Notes: generated by a model from the sequence alone, not told the origin. A stretch of 64,000 nucleotides of DNA from Brucepastera parasyntrophica (GCF_022376835.1 NZ_CP084606.1:2536501-2600500), one strand, 5' to 3'; counted from the stretch's first letter, positions 28,948-36,682 are shown. Program-made: numbers and translations.

Positions 28948-29386
28948 ATTCTAGTGTTGTTTCGCCAATTTTCAGCCGTAATAACTCCCACGCGGCATAA
29001 GGTATTTTTCGTGATTCTTGTATATTCGGGCTCATTAGCCAGCGGCGAACAGTAACCGGGCTTACCTTTAGCAGTTCTGCTATTTTTTCACCGGTTAATT
29101 CATATTTTGCCTTGAGGTGGCGCACGCTGAACCAGTTCGGGGAATTAATAAGTGCGGCCCTGAAAACCTCCCCGCATTCGTTCATAAGATGGGCCGCAGA
29201 TACAGCGGGGTCTACCGCTGACAGGATTTCTTCATTTGTCATTTCCGGAACTGACGTTAGTTTTCCTTCTAGGCTGTCTTCGTCATCAACAGAAAATTGC
29301 ACAATCATCCCGTTCCGGATATTTTTGCATATCATTTTTTCTGTATCCGCTTGCCAGAAATTCGCAGATACTGTGTCATTTTCCAT
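28946..29386 (-). CDS. HTH DNA-binding prophage protein
   Basis: A 146-residue protein. The C-terminal half has a helix-turn-helix (LTGEKIAELLKVSPVTVRRW). The N-terminal half is acidic (FSVDDEDSLEGKLTSVPE). It is co-transcribed with the 29376 gene, whose end it overlaps. Probably an accessory regulator expressed in the lysogen, because it has its own operator-controlled promoter. Confidence 0.65.
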   Translation of the reverse strand: MENDTVSANFWQADTEKMICKNIRNGMIVQFSVDDEDSLEGKLTSVPEMTNEEILSAVDPAVSAAHLMNECGEVFRAALINSPNWFSVRHLKAKYELTGEKIAELLKVSPVTVRRWLMSPNIQESRKIPYAAWELLRLKIGETTLE

Positions 29387-29972
29387 TGTTCATTTCCCCT
29401 ATAAGTTGTTTTTCAAGTTCCCGTGCTCTGCGGCGCAGCTTTTGTCTTTTGTCTCCTGTTACTGTATCGGCCCTGGTGTAATAGTCGGCGATTTTAGCAA
29501 ATTGTTCCGGTCGGTTTTCGGCGGCCCATTTTGCCATTTTTTCCAGATTGTTTTCTTTCTCCTGATATTCAGCTTCTACCTTCCGCGCCTGCGCTTCTCT
29601 TATACCTGCCAGCCGTTCGGACTCTTTTTTATTTTCTTCTATCACTCTCACAACATGGGCAGGAAGCGGCCTGTTAAAATGGGCCGCCAACGCGTTTAAA
29701 AACGTGACGTATGTTTGTGCCGTTCCGGCATTTCCCATGCGTTCAGCTTTCGTACAAATATCAAAATTATGCAAGCCGTGAAGATTATCATAGGAAGGCG
29801 GGAGGTCATGACCGGAAATGCGAATTTTTATATTGTCTTTTTCTTCAAAACAGATTTCAATATATTCGGAATCAGACATCCCGGAAAATGACCTGCGCAC
29901 ATCGAAATTCCAGCTTTTAAGTGTCTTTTCCAGATAATCAGTAATTCTTCCCGTATCTTTCAATTCGTTCAT
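29376..29972 (-). CDS. Hypothetical prophage accessory protein
   Basis: A 198-residue soluble protein. The N-terminal part is a compact alpha/beta domain (SEYIEICFEEKDNIKIRISG). The C-terminal 90 residues form a long charged coiled coil (RLAGIREAQARKVEAEYQEK). First gene of a two-gene operon on the minus strand behind a palindrome-controlled promoter. No family recognised; accessory or immunity role possible. Confidence 0.55.
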   Translation of the reverse strand: MNELKDTGRITDYLEKTLKSWNFDVRRSFSGMSDSEYIEICFEEKDNIKIRISGHDLPPSYDNLHGLHNFDICTKAERMGNAGTAQTYVTFLNALAAHFNRPLPAHVVRVIEENKKESERLAGIREAQARKVEAEYQEKENNLEKMAKWAAENRPEQFAKIADYYTRADTVTGDKRQKLRRRARELEKQLIGEMNNGK

Positions 29973-29993
29973 TTCTCGGTACCTCTTGATTAT

Positions 29994-30022
29994 AGTATAG
30001 TACCAATGGTACTATATGTCAA
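29994..30022 (-). promoter_or_regulatory. Promoter with palindromic operator for the 29376/28946 operon
   Basis: On the minus strand TTGACA (30022-30017) and TATACT (29999-29994) are 17 bases apart. The spacer and -10 contain TATAGTACC-aat-GGTACTATA (29996-30016, perfect 9-bp arms). Occupancy of this site would block transcription. Confidence 0.75.
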
Positions 30023-30072
30023 GAAGAAAGTTATCAAAAAGGGCGATTTATTGCTTTTTTTGAAAAAACCTC

Positions 30073-30101
30073 TTGACATATCTTGATAAAAGGTATATCC
30101 T
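30073..30101 (+). promoter_or_regulatory. Promoter before the small membrane peptide gene
   Basis: TTGACA (30073-30078), then TATCCT at 30096 after 17 bases. An alternative TATATC at 30094 gives a shorter spacer. It precedes an unusually strong ribosome site. Confidence 0.55.
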
Positions 30102-30136
30102 TAAATCAAGATTAAGGGAAAGGAGGTGATGCAAAT

Positions 30137-30247
30137 GTGAAACGTAAAAAAAAGAGCGGCAAAAAGCCGACAGCTACAGAATGGATAACTGCAATATCCG
30201 GTCTGATAGCGGCTTTAGCCACTCTTATTGGCCTACTTAAAAAGTAG
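30137..30247 (+). CDS. 36-residue single-pass membrane peptide, holin/toxin-like
   Basis: GTG 30137 follows AAAGGAGGTGAT, which is nearly a perfect anti-Shine-Dalgarno match. The product has a basic N-terminus (MKRKKKSGKK), one hydrophobic helix (EWITAISGLIAALATLIGLL) and ends in KK. This is the shape of small holin-like toxins and type I toxins. It is followed by a GAAA-tetraloop hairpin. The strong promoter and ribosome site argue it is real; the function is unproven. Confidence 0.6.
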   Translation: MKRKKKSGKKPTATEWITAISGLIAALATLIGLLKK

Positions 30248-30254
30248 GGTGCTT

Positions 30255-30274
30255 GGGTGAGGGAAACCTCACCC
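30255..30274 (+). terminator. GAAA-tetraloop hairpin after the small peptide gene
   Basis: GGGTGAGG-gaaa-CCTCACCC, 8-bp perfect stem, then TTTAAAAATA. Terminator or stability hairpin. Confidence 0.6.
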
Positions 30275-30308
30275 TTTAAAAATACTATATTTTTTGGAGG
30301 AAATCAAG

Positions 30309-30398
30309 ATGAAAATTACGAAGGAAGGGCTGAAGACGATAGCCTTAATCTTTTTTATACTTTCCACTCTCTTTTTGGCACTGGACAAGATACTATGA
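30309..30398 (+). CDS. 29-residue membrane peptide coupled to the 30395 gene
   Basis: ATG 30309 is preceded by TTTTGGAGGAAATC. The product has a short basic start (MKITKEGLKT), then one hydrophobic segment (IALIFFILSTLFLALDKIL). Its stop overlaps the ATG of the next gene (ATGA, 30395-30398), a sign of translational coupling. Function unknown; a second small membrane peptide within 200 bases of the first. Confidence 0.55.
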   Translation: MKITKEGLKTIALIFFILSTLFLALDKIL

Positions 30399-30580
30399 GC
30401 GATACACCTTGGGGCGGCACCCGCCGGGGAGCGGGCCGCCCGACATTAAAAGAAGAAGAAAAGGCGCGGCCCAGGGCTATAAAGTTTTACGATCACGAAT
30501 GGGAGTTGATTAAGAAGAAGGCAGAAGAAAGCGGGCAGGGGCTGCGCGAATATATCATGGGGCTGGTGAATAAGGGCTGA
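30395..30580 (+). CDS. Small DNA-binding-like protein (ribbon-helix-helix type)
   Basis: A 61-residue basic protein from ATG 30395 (SDTPWGGTRRGAGRP, then AIKFYDHEWELIKKKAEESG and LREYIMGLVNKG). The GRP-rich start followed by a strand and two helices recalls ribbon-helix-helix proteins that act as plasmid or phage regulators and antitoxins. It is translationally coupled to the upstream membrane peptide. Confidence 0.55.
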   Translation: MSDTPWGGTRRGAGRPTLKEEEKARPRAIKFYDHEWELIKKKAEESGQGLREYIMGLVNKG

Positions 30581-30691
30581 CACAGGTAAACAAAAGCGCG
30601 GGAACCTTGCTGAATTGTTAATAAAAAATATCGACAGATTAGCAATATTTTGATTAATAAGTAAACGACAATCTGCGGCATCTGCCCGACG

Positions 30692-30868
30692 CTATATCCA
30701 AAGTCTATCAATTACCGCAAACACTTCTTTGTCAGTAGGTTCCCAATTTTCCGGGGGATGTTCGCCCGCGTCAGCTAAATATTCATGCTTACAAAGTTCC
30801 ATTACATAAAAATCTTTCCGGCCCTTTTCAATGAGGGCTTTTTGTGCCGGGCTGAAAGAAGTATCCAT
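30692..30868 (-). CDS. Small hypothetical prophage protein
   Basis: A 58-residue acidic protein from ATG 30868 (MDTSFSPAQKALIEKGRKDF, EHPPENWEPTDKEVFAVI), preceded by AGGAGA. Upstream in-frame codons extend to 30946 but cross a terminator, so I use the later start. No family recognised. Confidence 0.5.
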   Translation of the reverse strand: MDTSFSPAQKALIEKGRKDFYVMELCKHEYLADAGEHPPENWEPTDKEVFAVIDRLWI

Positions 30869-30897
30869 ATCATATCTCCTGTTAATAATACTATGAG

Positions 30898-30931
30898 AAA
30901 AAGCCCTGAAGCAACGCTTCCCGGGCTTTTT
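30898..30931. terminator. Bidirectional terminator
   Basis: AAAAAGCCC (30898-30906) pairs with GGGCTTTTT (30923-30931), and GAAGC/GCTTC continues the stem inside. It ends the minus-strand 30960 gene. Confidence 0.8.
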
Positions 30932-30959
30932 AGGCATTTCTGCCAAAGGACAATATATT

Positions 30960-31190
30960 TTATACCTGGTTATTCCGGGGCGTCAATCTTTTTTTCTTCG
31001 GCCGGCCCCGCGGCATATCTTTTGCAATTATCGGTATCACTTCTCTTTTATAGACCGGAACCCGGCCAAAACGTCCAACCTCTTTTATGTCTCTCCTGCG
31101 TATACGCATACGCACGACATCGGGATCCATATCAACCACCGCGGCAATCATTTGAACGGTCACGACGTCTTTTAGATTTATTTCTTCCAT
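30960..31190 (-). CDS. Small HTH-type regulator
   Basis: A 76-residue basic protein with a winged-helix/excisionase-like core (VQMIAAVVDMDPDVVRMRI, RDIKEVGRFGRVPVYKREV) and an RGRPKKKR tail. Lies between the accessory block and the lysis promoter, which it may control through the palindrome at 31233 (inference). Confidence 0.6.
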   Translation of the reverse strand: MEEINLKDVVTVQMIAAVVDMDPDVVRMRIRRRDIKEVGRFGRVPVYKREVIPIIAKDMPRGRPKKKRLTPRNNQV

Positions 31191-31232
31191 TCTTTTATTA
31201 TCGGTAAAAATTAATAAATAAAAACGATGGTT

Positions 31233-31277
31233 AAGTGAACGATTTTATTTGACAAAATCGTTCACTTGTATTACGAT
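31233..31277 (+). promoter_or_regulatory. Lysis promoter with long palindromic operator
   Basis: AAGTGAACGATTTT (31233-31246) and AAAATCGTTCACTT (31254-31267) are perfect 14-bp arms with a 7-base loop. TTGACA (31249-31254) spans the loop and TACGAT (31272-31277) follows after 17 bases. Located 90 bases before the holin gene. Confidence 0.7.
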
Positions 31278-31368
31278 TTATTATACAGAGAATACGACAT
31301 ATTCCAGACTGATTATCTAGTTTCGGCAGAAGTCCGTCTGTCAAGAGAAGGGTTTTAATGGGGGCCGC

Positions 31369-31872
31369 TTGGATCTCACAGAATCGCTTGAACAATCCCT
31401 AGCCGGGAAAAATACACAAGGGCTTTTAAGTCTTGCCCTTTCAGTATGGGCGTATGTTTCCGGCGGATTTACATATCTTTTCCCCGTCCTTGTGATTTTA
31501 ATGCTTATTGATTATGTCACGGGTATTATCGCCGCTATAATTAATGAACGGCCATTTTCCGTTGATATTGCAATTAAAGGCTTAATCCGGAAAGTTTTAT
31601 ATTTGTTTTGTGTGGTTTTTGCGCAGCTTATGGACGCGGTTGTTTTGGCGCTTAATCATACCGGCATTTTGAATATTGATAATTTTCGGTATTTTGGCTT
31701 ACTTGTTAGCGTCTATCTTATCGGAACCGAGGGGCTTAGTATAATGCGGAATTTTGCTGATTGTGAAATGCCCATGCCGAAACCATTCCTAAAGTTTTTT
31801 AAGTATATCAGCAAAACAGACAAGGGAGAAAAGGCAGAAGATGAAAAAAAAGGCGAGGGAAAAGAAGCATGA
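31369..31872 (+). CDS. Holin (phage holin 4 / TcdE-like)
   Basis: A 167-residue membrane protein with three hydrophobic segments (LFPVLVILMLIDYVTGIIAA, VLYLFCVVFAQLMDAVVLAL, YFGLLVSVYLIGTEGLSIM) and the LIDYVTGI motif typical of this holin family. The cytoplasmic tail is charged (KTDKGEKAEDEKKGEGKE). It would make the inner-membrane holes that start lysis. The start is TTG 31369, with GGGGG just upstream. Its 3' end overlaps both spanin genes. Confidence 0.85.
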   Translation: MDLTESLEQSLAGKNTQGLLSLALSVWAYVSGGFTYLFPVLVILMLIDYVTGIIAAIINERPFSVDIAIKGLIRKVLYLFCVVFAQLMDAVVLALNHTGILNIDNFRYFGLLVSVYLIGTEGLSIMRNFADCEMPMPKPFLKFFKYISKTDKGEKAEDEKKGEGKEA

Positions 31873-32185
31873 GCGAAAAAAGGGCGCTGATTATTATTTT
31901 TTTATCGGGCTTGTTTTTATCCTGTTTGCTGGGTGTAGTACATACGGAGGAACAGTACCGGATCTCGGAAACGCAGCTGCAGAGTATCGAGAGCTTGGCC
32001 GAGAAATTGGAAGCGGAGCGGCAGACCTGGCAATCACAGGCGAACGTATTGAAGCAGGAAGCGCAAACCTTGAACGCGCAATTGCGGACGGAGCGGGAAC
32101 TATACAACAAATTACAGACATCCTTCGACGAATACGAGATCAAAAACTTGACCCTACTAACGGAGAGGGAAACGGCGATTTCTGA
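31841..32185 (+). CDS. Spanin-like outer-membrane lipoprotein, overlapping
   Basis: A 114-residue product in a different frame from the holin and from the 31869 gene. The basic N-terminus and hydrophobic stretch end in a lipobox (FFIGLVFILFAGC). The mature part is helical. It overlaps the 31869 gene for 317 bases, as Rz1 overlaps Rz in many phages. Likely the outer-membrane partner (o-spanin) of the 31869 product. No endolysin separates holin and spanins. Confidence 0.65.
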   Translation: MKKKAREKKHERKKGADYYFFIGLVFILFAGCSTYGGTVPDLGNAAAEYRELGREIGSGAADLAITGERIEAGSANLERAIADGAGTIQQITDILRRIRDQKLDPTNGEGNGDF

Positions 32186-32318
32186 ATTAAAAGACGAAAA
32201 CGCGAAAGAAAAAATCAAAACAACGAACACCGAAAAGCAACGAAATACGGCTATCTTTATAGCTATACTTGGCGTATTTCTCGCAGGGCTATTCATTTTC
32301 TTGTGGATAAGAAAGTAA
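31869..32318 (+). CDS. Spanin-like inner-membrane protein (Rz type)
   Basis: A 149-residue protein. An N-terminal membrane helix (ALIIIFLSGLFLSCLLGVV) is followed by a long coiled coil (LQSIESLAEKLEAERQTWQS, TLNAQLRTERELYNKLQTSF) and a second hydrophobic segment at the end (NTAIFIAILGVFLAGLFIFL). The first membrane helix plus coiled coil matches Rz-like i-spanins; the extra C-terminal helix is unusual. Confidence 0.6.
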   Translation: MSEKRALIIIFLSGLFLSCLLGVVHTEEQYRISETQLQSIESLAEKLEAERQTWQSQANVLKQEAQTLNAQLRTERELYNKLQTSFDEYEIKNLTLLTERETAISELKDENAKEKIKTTNTEKQRNTAIFIAILGVFLAGLFIFLWIRK

Positions 32319-32330
32319 GCCTATAGAAAC

Positions 32331-32359
32331 ATCGTGCAAGAATCGTGCAATAATTATTT
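32331..32359 (+). repeat. Integrase arm-type repeat, right copy
   Basis: Matches 2688-2716 with one mismatch. It lies 105 bases inside attR and supports the boundaries. Confidence 0.65.
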
Positions 32360-32463
32360 GATTTGCTGTTTTTATTGGTATTTTTGGCCTATAGAAAACA
32401 GTGTTAAATCTTTATAATATATAGAAATACTTGTATTATAAAGAATTAGAAAAAGGGGTTCTT

Positions 32464-32510
32464 GCTGCCTCCTAAGCAGCAGGTCGGACGTTCGAATCGT
32501 CTACGGGTCA
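32464..32510 (+). repeat. attR core (47-bp direct repeat)
   Basis: Identical to 2574-2620. Only the 3' part of tRNA-Arg is present, so it is not a functional tRNA. Confidence 0.95.
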
Positions 32511-32530
32511 ATTTCAAGTCCTTACATTGT

Positions 32531-32606
32531 AAGGACTTAATTTTTAAAGCATTCCTTCCGATAATAAAAATGTCCCGACTGGACAAAAACTGGACAAGAA
32601 TTATTT
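32531..32606 (+). repeat. Scar of an older related integration
   Basis: Bases 32531-32571 match 2641-2681 in 38 of 41 positions, although one is host side and the other phage side. They are followed by GGACAAGAATTATTT, similar to the prophage arm sequence GTGCAAGAATTATTT. This suggests a remnant of another element with a related integrase (inference). Confidence 0.6.
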
Positions 32607-32666
32607 GAACAGCCTATCCGGCCCGGCTTTTTCCGGTTTATTCGGGGAAAAAGCCGCAATTGCTTT

Positions 32667-33224
32667 TCAGCGGAATTCCGCCAGAAGTTCGGCAGGACCT
32701 TCTTCCCTGTTATTTACAAACCTCAGGGTCACAATCCCAGCGGGGCGCTCCCAGACAGTGGTATACAGGCTTTCAAGAAAACCCAGGTCTTCATCAGCAA
32801 AACGGACAATATCCTGCCTGCTGTCCGGCAGCCCGTATCTATCGGAAAGTTTGTTCTGCATATCCGTATAAGCGTTTATCATCCTGTTTGCAAAGGGCTG
32901 TTCCAGAATTCCTTTGTATATTTCATACCGCCTGCTGGTCAGGCTGTCTCCTGAAAATTCCGCGAAAAGGGAGACGATATACCCTTCAAATCCGATATTA
33001 TAGTACACAAATGTTTTTTCAGAACCGTCATGAAAATCTTCCGATGGAATTCCCCATTTTTCAATATAGCCGTCCACAGTACTTCCGGCGGGCATGCTTC
33101 CCCATAAATCATCGGAGGGAACAATTTCTTCCTGAGTTCTGTTTTTCTTTTCCGCATTTTTGCATCCGGAAAAACAGCATAATAGACAGAATATCATAAA
33201 AATATATATGACTGTTTTTTTCAT
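32667..33224 (-). CDS. Hypothetical lipoprotein
   Basis: About 185 residues with a lipoprotein signal (MKKTVIYIFMIFCLLCCFSG then Cys). The mature part is alpha/beta, with WGIPSEDFHDGSEKTFVYYN and YGLPDSRQDIVRFADEDLGF. I start at MKKTVIY (33224) behind GAGGT. No family recognised. It lies just past the prophage right end on host DNA. Confidence 0.65.
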   Translation of the reverse strand: MKKTVIYIFMIFCLLCCFSGCKNAEKKNRTQEEIVPSDDLWGSMPAGSTVDGYIEKWGIPSEDFHDGSEKTFVYYNIGFEGYIVSLFAEFSGDSLTSRRYEIYKGILEQPFANRMINAYTDMQNKLSDRYGLPDSRQDIVRFADEDLGFLESLYTTVWERPAGIVTLRFVNNREEGPAELLAEFR

Positions 33225-33352
33225 GTACCTCATACCTCTTAAATCAGATTGCTGTTTCAGTGTAACATCGGTCCCGGGTTTCGTAAAGTTATCAAAATCA
33301 AATACCATTTTTCTTTTTAAAAGCCCCGGTATGCGCATGACTGCTTTAAAAC

Positions 33353-33412
33353 TTGACATGTATGAATCGTGCTATTATTATTACTAACAGTATTAGTATT
33401 TTATACTGCTAG
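33353..33412 (+). promoter_or_regulatory. Promoter and MarR operator
   Basis: TTGACA (33353-33358), TATTAT (33376-33381) with 17-base spacing. An inverted repeat follows (CTA-n-CAGTAT at 33384-33393 with ATACTG-n-TAG at 33403-33412), suitable for MarR autorepression. Confidence 0.75.
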
Positions 33413-33427
33413 AGAAAGTGAAAGAAT

Positions 33428-33907
33428 ATGGAATACTCACAGTTTATTTCGCTTATGCGTTTCAACCTCTCCGGAATTTATAATTCCGATTCCGCAGCCA
33501 TATTTATTGAATTTACCAGAGGCGAGCTGAAAATTCTTGACTATATTTCCATGAGCCGCCGGGACTATGTCCTTCCCGGTGAGCTGAGTTCGGCCCTTAA
33601 ACTTTCAAGCGCCAGGATTGCTGCGGCCCTTAACAGTCTTGAAAAAAAGAAATACATATCACGGACAATGGCTCCCGGAGACCGGCGTAAAATTCTTGTT
33701 GCGCTGACTGACGAGGGAAATACATATATAAAGGAAAAACGAAGAAAACTGAAGGCTGCCCTGAGTTCGCTGGCAAAAAAGCTTGGAAAAAAGGATTCGG
33801 AAGAACTGGTCCGCATTCTGAGCCGAATAAATGATATTCCGGAGCATACCGGAAAAAGAAAAGCAGAACCAGGCTCGTATTCAGATATATCCGGAGGGAT
33901 GCTATGA
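33428..33907 (+). CDS. MarR-family transcriptional regulator
   Basis: A 159-residue winged-helix protein with the MarR DNA-binding segment (RDYVLPGELSSALKLSSARI, then LEKKKYISRTMAPGDRRK and VALTDEG). It overlaps glgB by four bases (ATGA), an unusual partner, which implies glycogen branching is under MarR control here. Operator at 33384-33412. Confidence 0.85.
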   Translation: MEYSQFISLMRFNLSGIYNSDSAAIFIEFTRGELKILDYISMSRRDYVLPGELSSALKLSSARIAAALNSLEKKKYISRTMAPGDRRKILVALTDEGNTYIKEKRRKLKAALSSLAKKLGKKDSEELVRILSRINDIPEHTGKRKAEPGSYSDISGGML

Positions 33908-35699
33908 ACAGACAGGATTTTTATGCAGGAAAAGTATTTGACGCATACCGTTTTTTTGGGGCGCATCCGGCTGAGGAAGGCGGTATAGTTTTCAGAACAT
34001 ACGCTCCCAACGCTGCGGGAGTTGCCGTTATCGGCGATTTCAGCGGCTGGTCGGATATTCCGATGGAGCAGGAATATCAAACCGGTATTTATTCATGCCG
34101 GGTCGCCCAGGCGGAAATCGGCATGAAGTATAAAATCAGGGTGTATAAACGAGACGGCAGTTTTATCGATCACAGTGATCCTTATGGCTTCGGAATGGAG
34201 CTCAGGCCAGCTCACTCTTCGATTATAACCGATTTATCGGGTTATGACTTTCATGATTCCGAATGGATGGACAAAAGGGAAAATCATTATGACAAACCCC
34301 TTAATATTTATGAAGTTCATCTTGGTTCCTGGCGGACGAATACTTCCGATAAAAACGGATGGTATACATACAGCGGCGTCGCCGATTCACTGATAGAATA
34401 TGTCAAGGAAAATAATTTCAACTATATAGAGTTTATGCCGCTCAGTGAGCATCCCGCGGACGAATCCTGGGGATACCAGAATACCGGTTTTTTCAGTCCG
34501 ACTTCGCGGTATGGTTCGGCCCGGGATTTGATGGAGCTTGTAGATAAATGTCACCAGGCTGGTATAGGTGTTATCATGGATTTTGTTCCTGTCCATTTTG
34601 CGCTGGATGATTACGGGCTTGCGAATTTTGACGGTACCGCGCTGTATGAATATCCGCATAATGATGTGGGAAAAAGCGAGTGGGGCAGTCACAACTTTAT
34701 TCATTCGCGGGGAGACGTAAGGAGCTTTCTGCAGTCAGCCGCGAACTACTGGCTAACGGAATATCATTTTGACGGTATCCGGGTCGATGCTGTCAGCCGG
34801 ATGATTTACTGGCAGGGCGACCCCTCCCGGGGTGTTAATTTGATTACCGTTGATTTTATCAGGAAAATGAATGAGGAACTCCACAGCAGGCACCGGGGCG
34901 CAATTCTGATTGCTGAGGACTCAACCAGCTATCCGAAAATTACGGAACCTGCTGCCCGGGGCGGGCTTGACTTTGATTATAAATGGGACCTCGGCTGGAT
35001 GAACGATACGCTGGCTTATTTCAGCAAGGTCCCTGAGGAAAGGGCGGAGTTGTACAATAAGCTCACTTTTTCCATGATGTATTTTTACAACGAGCGTTAT
35101 CTTCTTCCGTTTTCACATGATGAGGTTGTTCACGGGAAAGGTACTATAGTAAATAAAATGAATGGGGAGTATGAAGATAAGTTTAAACAGGCCCGGGCCT
35201 TATATGCCTACATGATTACCCATCCCGGCAAAAAACTTAATTTTATGGGGAATGAAATCGGGCAGCTCCGCGAATGGGATGAAAAGAGGGAGCAGGACTG
35301 GAATCTTTTAAAATATCCCATTCATGATTCCTTTCATAAATTCCTTATTTCCCTGAATCAATTATATTTAACCAATGACGCTTTTTATGAAGGCGACTAT
35401 GATCCGTCCCATTTCAAATGGGCGGACTGCAATTATGAGGGAACCTGTGTTTATGTTTTCCAGCGAACCGGAAAAGAAAAAAGATTATGGCTGCCTTTAA
35501 TTTTTCCAAGGATGACCTGAACGGATTTGCTGTCAAGCTGACCGAACCTTTTACCGTAAAGCCGCTTCTGCACAGTAACTGGGAAATGTTCAGCGGCAAT
35601 ATTCCCCGCGATGAGGCGTCATTCAAAACAGATGAGAAAAATACAGTGCATCTTGATTTGCCCGGTTATTCAGGAATCATTTTTGAACTTGCAAATTGA
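33904..35699 (+). CDS. glgB: 1,4-alpha-glucan branching enzyme (one frame break)
   Basis: Makes alpha-1,6 branches in glycogen. An N-terminal CBM48-type domain (VFRTYAPNAAGVAVIGDFSG) precedes a GH13 barrel with conserved regions VIMDFVPVHF, GIRVDAVSRM (nucleophile Asp), ILIAEDSTSYP (acid Glu) and LPFSHDEVVHGKG (stabilising Asp). The frame from 33904 stops at 35520. One extra base in the A6 run at 35477-35482 restores KKIMAAFNFSKDDLNG and the normal C-terminal beta domain to 35699. Restored length, about 600 residues, is that of short bacterial GlgB. No other glycogen genes are visible nearby. Confidence 0.85.
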
Positions 35700-35749
35700 T
35701 TCAGTCAGATTCTGAACAAATTTTTTACTTTGCCGGAATGGTATTTCAA

Positions 35750-35767
35750 GGCCCGCATATGCGGGCC
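35750..35767 (+). terminator. Hairpin after glgB
   Basis: GGCCCGC-atat-GCGGGCC, a perfect 7-bp stem with a weak T tract (GTTAGTTT). Confidence 0.5.
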
Positions 35768-35829
35768 GTTAGTTTCCGGAGACGGAAACCGAAGCAGTAT
35801 ATTATTTTTCAAGATGTTATGTTGAATTA

Positions 35830-35852
35830 AAGTGTATAGCAGCTAAACACTT
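35830..35852. repeat. 23-bp palindrome-like repeat, copy 1
   Basis: Arms AAGTGTATAG and CTAAACACTT around CAG. Differs at one base from the perfect palindrome at 37606-37628. Confidence 0.6.
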
Positions 35853-35905
35853 ATGATGACTAAATTGCTTTTCAGGGAATTCTTTTCGCGGTTGCAGTTA
35901 CCCGA

Positions 35906-36472
35906 TTATATTTCAGCGGCGCGTTCACCGATACGCTTCAGGAATTTGCTCCTCCTTTCAGGTTTTGCATATTTTCCAACGGTATTGCCGAGCCTGTCAA
36001 CCTTTACCGTTTTTATTCCGCTGAACCATAATAATCTTTTTACCATTTTCAGTTCCAGATTTCCTGTTATTCGCTGGTATATTACGGGACTCTGACACGT
36101 AAATACCAGATGGGCCGTTTTGCCTTTCAAATGCTTTATAACCTTATATCCCTTCATGTTATACGCAATCCCCGGCGTCAGGGTCCGCTCAAACCAGCCT
36201 TTTAACAAACTGGGAATCATCCCAAACCATATAGGGAAAAAAAAGACAAAATGATCCGCCCACTGTATTAATTTCTGGGAATGTTCGATTTCTTCATCAG
36301 GTTCCATCCTTTTCCTGTAACCGAAACGCAGCACGGGATCAAATTTCATGGATGACAAATCCAGAAGTTCAACAGCGTGTTTCTTTTTATCAATACCGTC
36401 GGCGTATTTTTTAAAAAGCGCCGAAACAAAACTTTCCCTGTCAGGATGTCCGTTTATTACAAGAATATTCAT
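35906..36472 (-). CDS. NAD(P)H-dependent flavin oxidoreductase (flavodoxin-like fold)
   Basis: A 188-residue protein of the NQO1/KefF-type family: MNILVINGHPDRESFVSALF (FMN phosphate loop), ADHFVFFFPIWFGMIPSLLK and WFERTLTPGIAY are diagnostic. It reduces quinones or nitro compounds using FMN. I start at MNILVI (36472). It is convergent with glgB. Confidence 0.85.
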   Translation of the reverse strand: MNILVINGHPDRESFVSALFKKYADGIDKKKHAVELLDLSSMKFDPVLRFGYRKRMEPDEEIEHSQKLIQWADHFVFFFPIWFGMIPSLLKGWFERTLTPGIAYNMKGYKVIKHLKGKTAHLVFTCQSPVIYQRITGNLELKMVKRLLWFSGIKTVKVDRLGNTVGKYAKPERRSKFLKRIGERAAEI

Positions 36473-36682
36473 TGATTTTCCCCATAAAGCTAATATCATA
36501 TTTATTACTCAGGGTGGTCAATATAATTGTATCCATGCTGTTCGATATTTTTTTCTATTTCCACCGGCAGGTTGTTCTGGTGGGAAACGGTGGATAAACG
36601 CACCGTCCCGTTCCCGGTTTTTGTTTTTAGCCTCGCGTCATTTGTACTTGAAACAAGGCGTCGGTCTGATTATATTTTACAT

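Larger units (their letters stand above)
2574..32510. mobile_element. Complete temperate siphovirus-type prophage at tRNA-Arg
   Basis: About 29.9 kb lying between perfect 47-bp copies of the tRNA-Arg 3' end. The integrase sits directly inside the left boundary and the repressor diverges from the early operon. A canonical order follows: replication, HNH-TerS-TerL-portal-protease-capsid-connectors-tail tube-chaperone-tape measure-tail tip, then a lysis block. The capsid and portal genes resemble the HK97 type with a long non-contractile tail. All major modules are present. Whether it is inducible cannot be told, because the frame breaks in terL, portal, protease, tape measure and tail fibre may be sequence errors. 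No endolysin was recognised. Confidence 0.95.

Noticed and set aside
30257..30394. Longer N-terminus for the 30395 protein
   Set aside because: The extension overlaps the terminator hairpin and the 29-residue peptide gene; ATG 30395 is coupled and gives a natural small protein.
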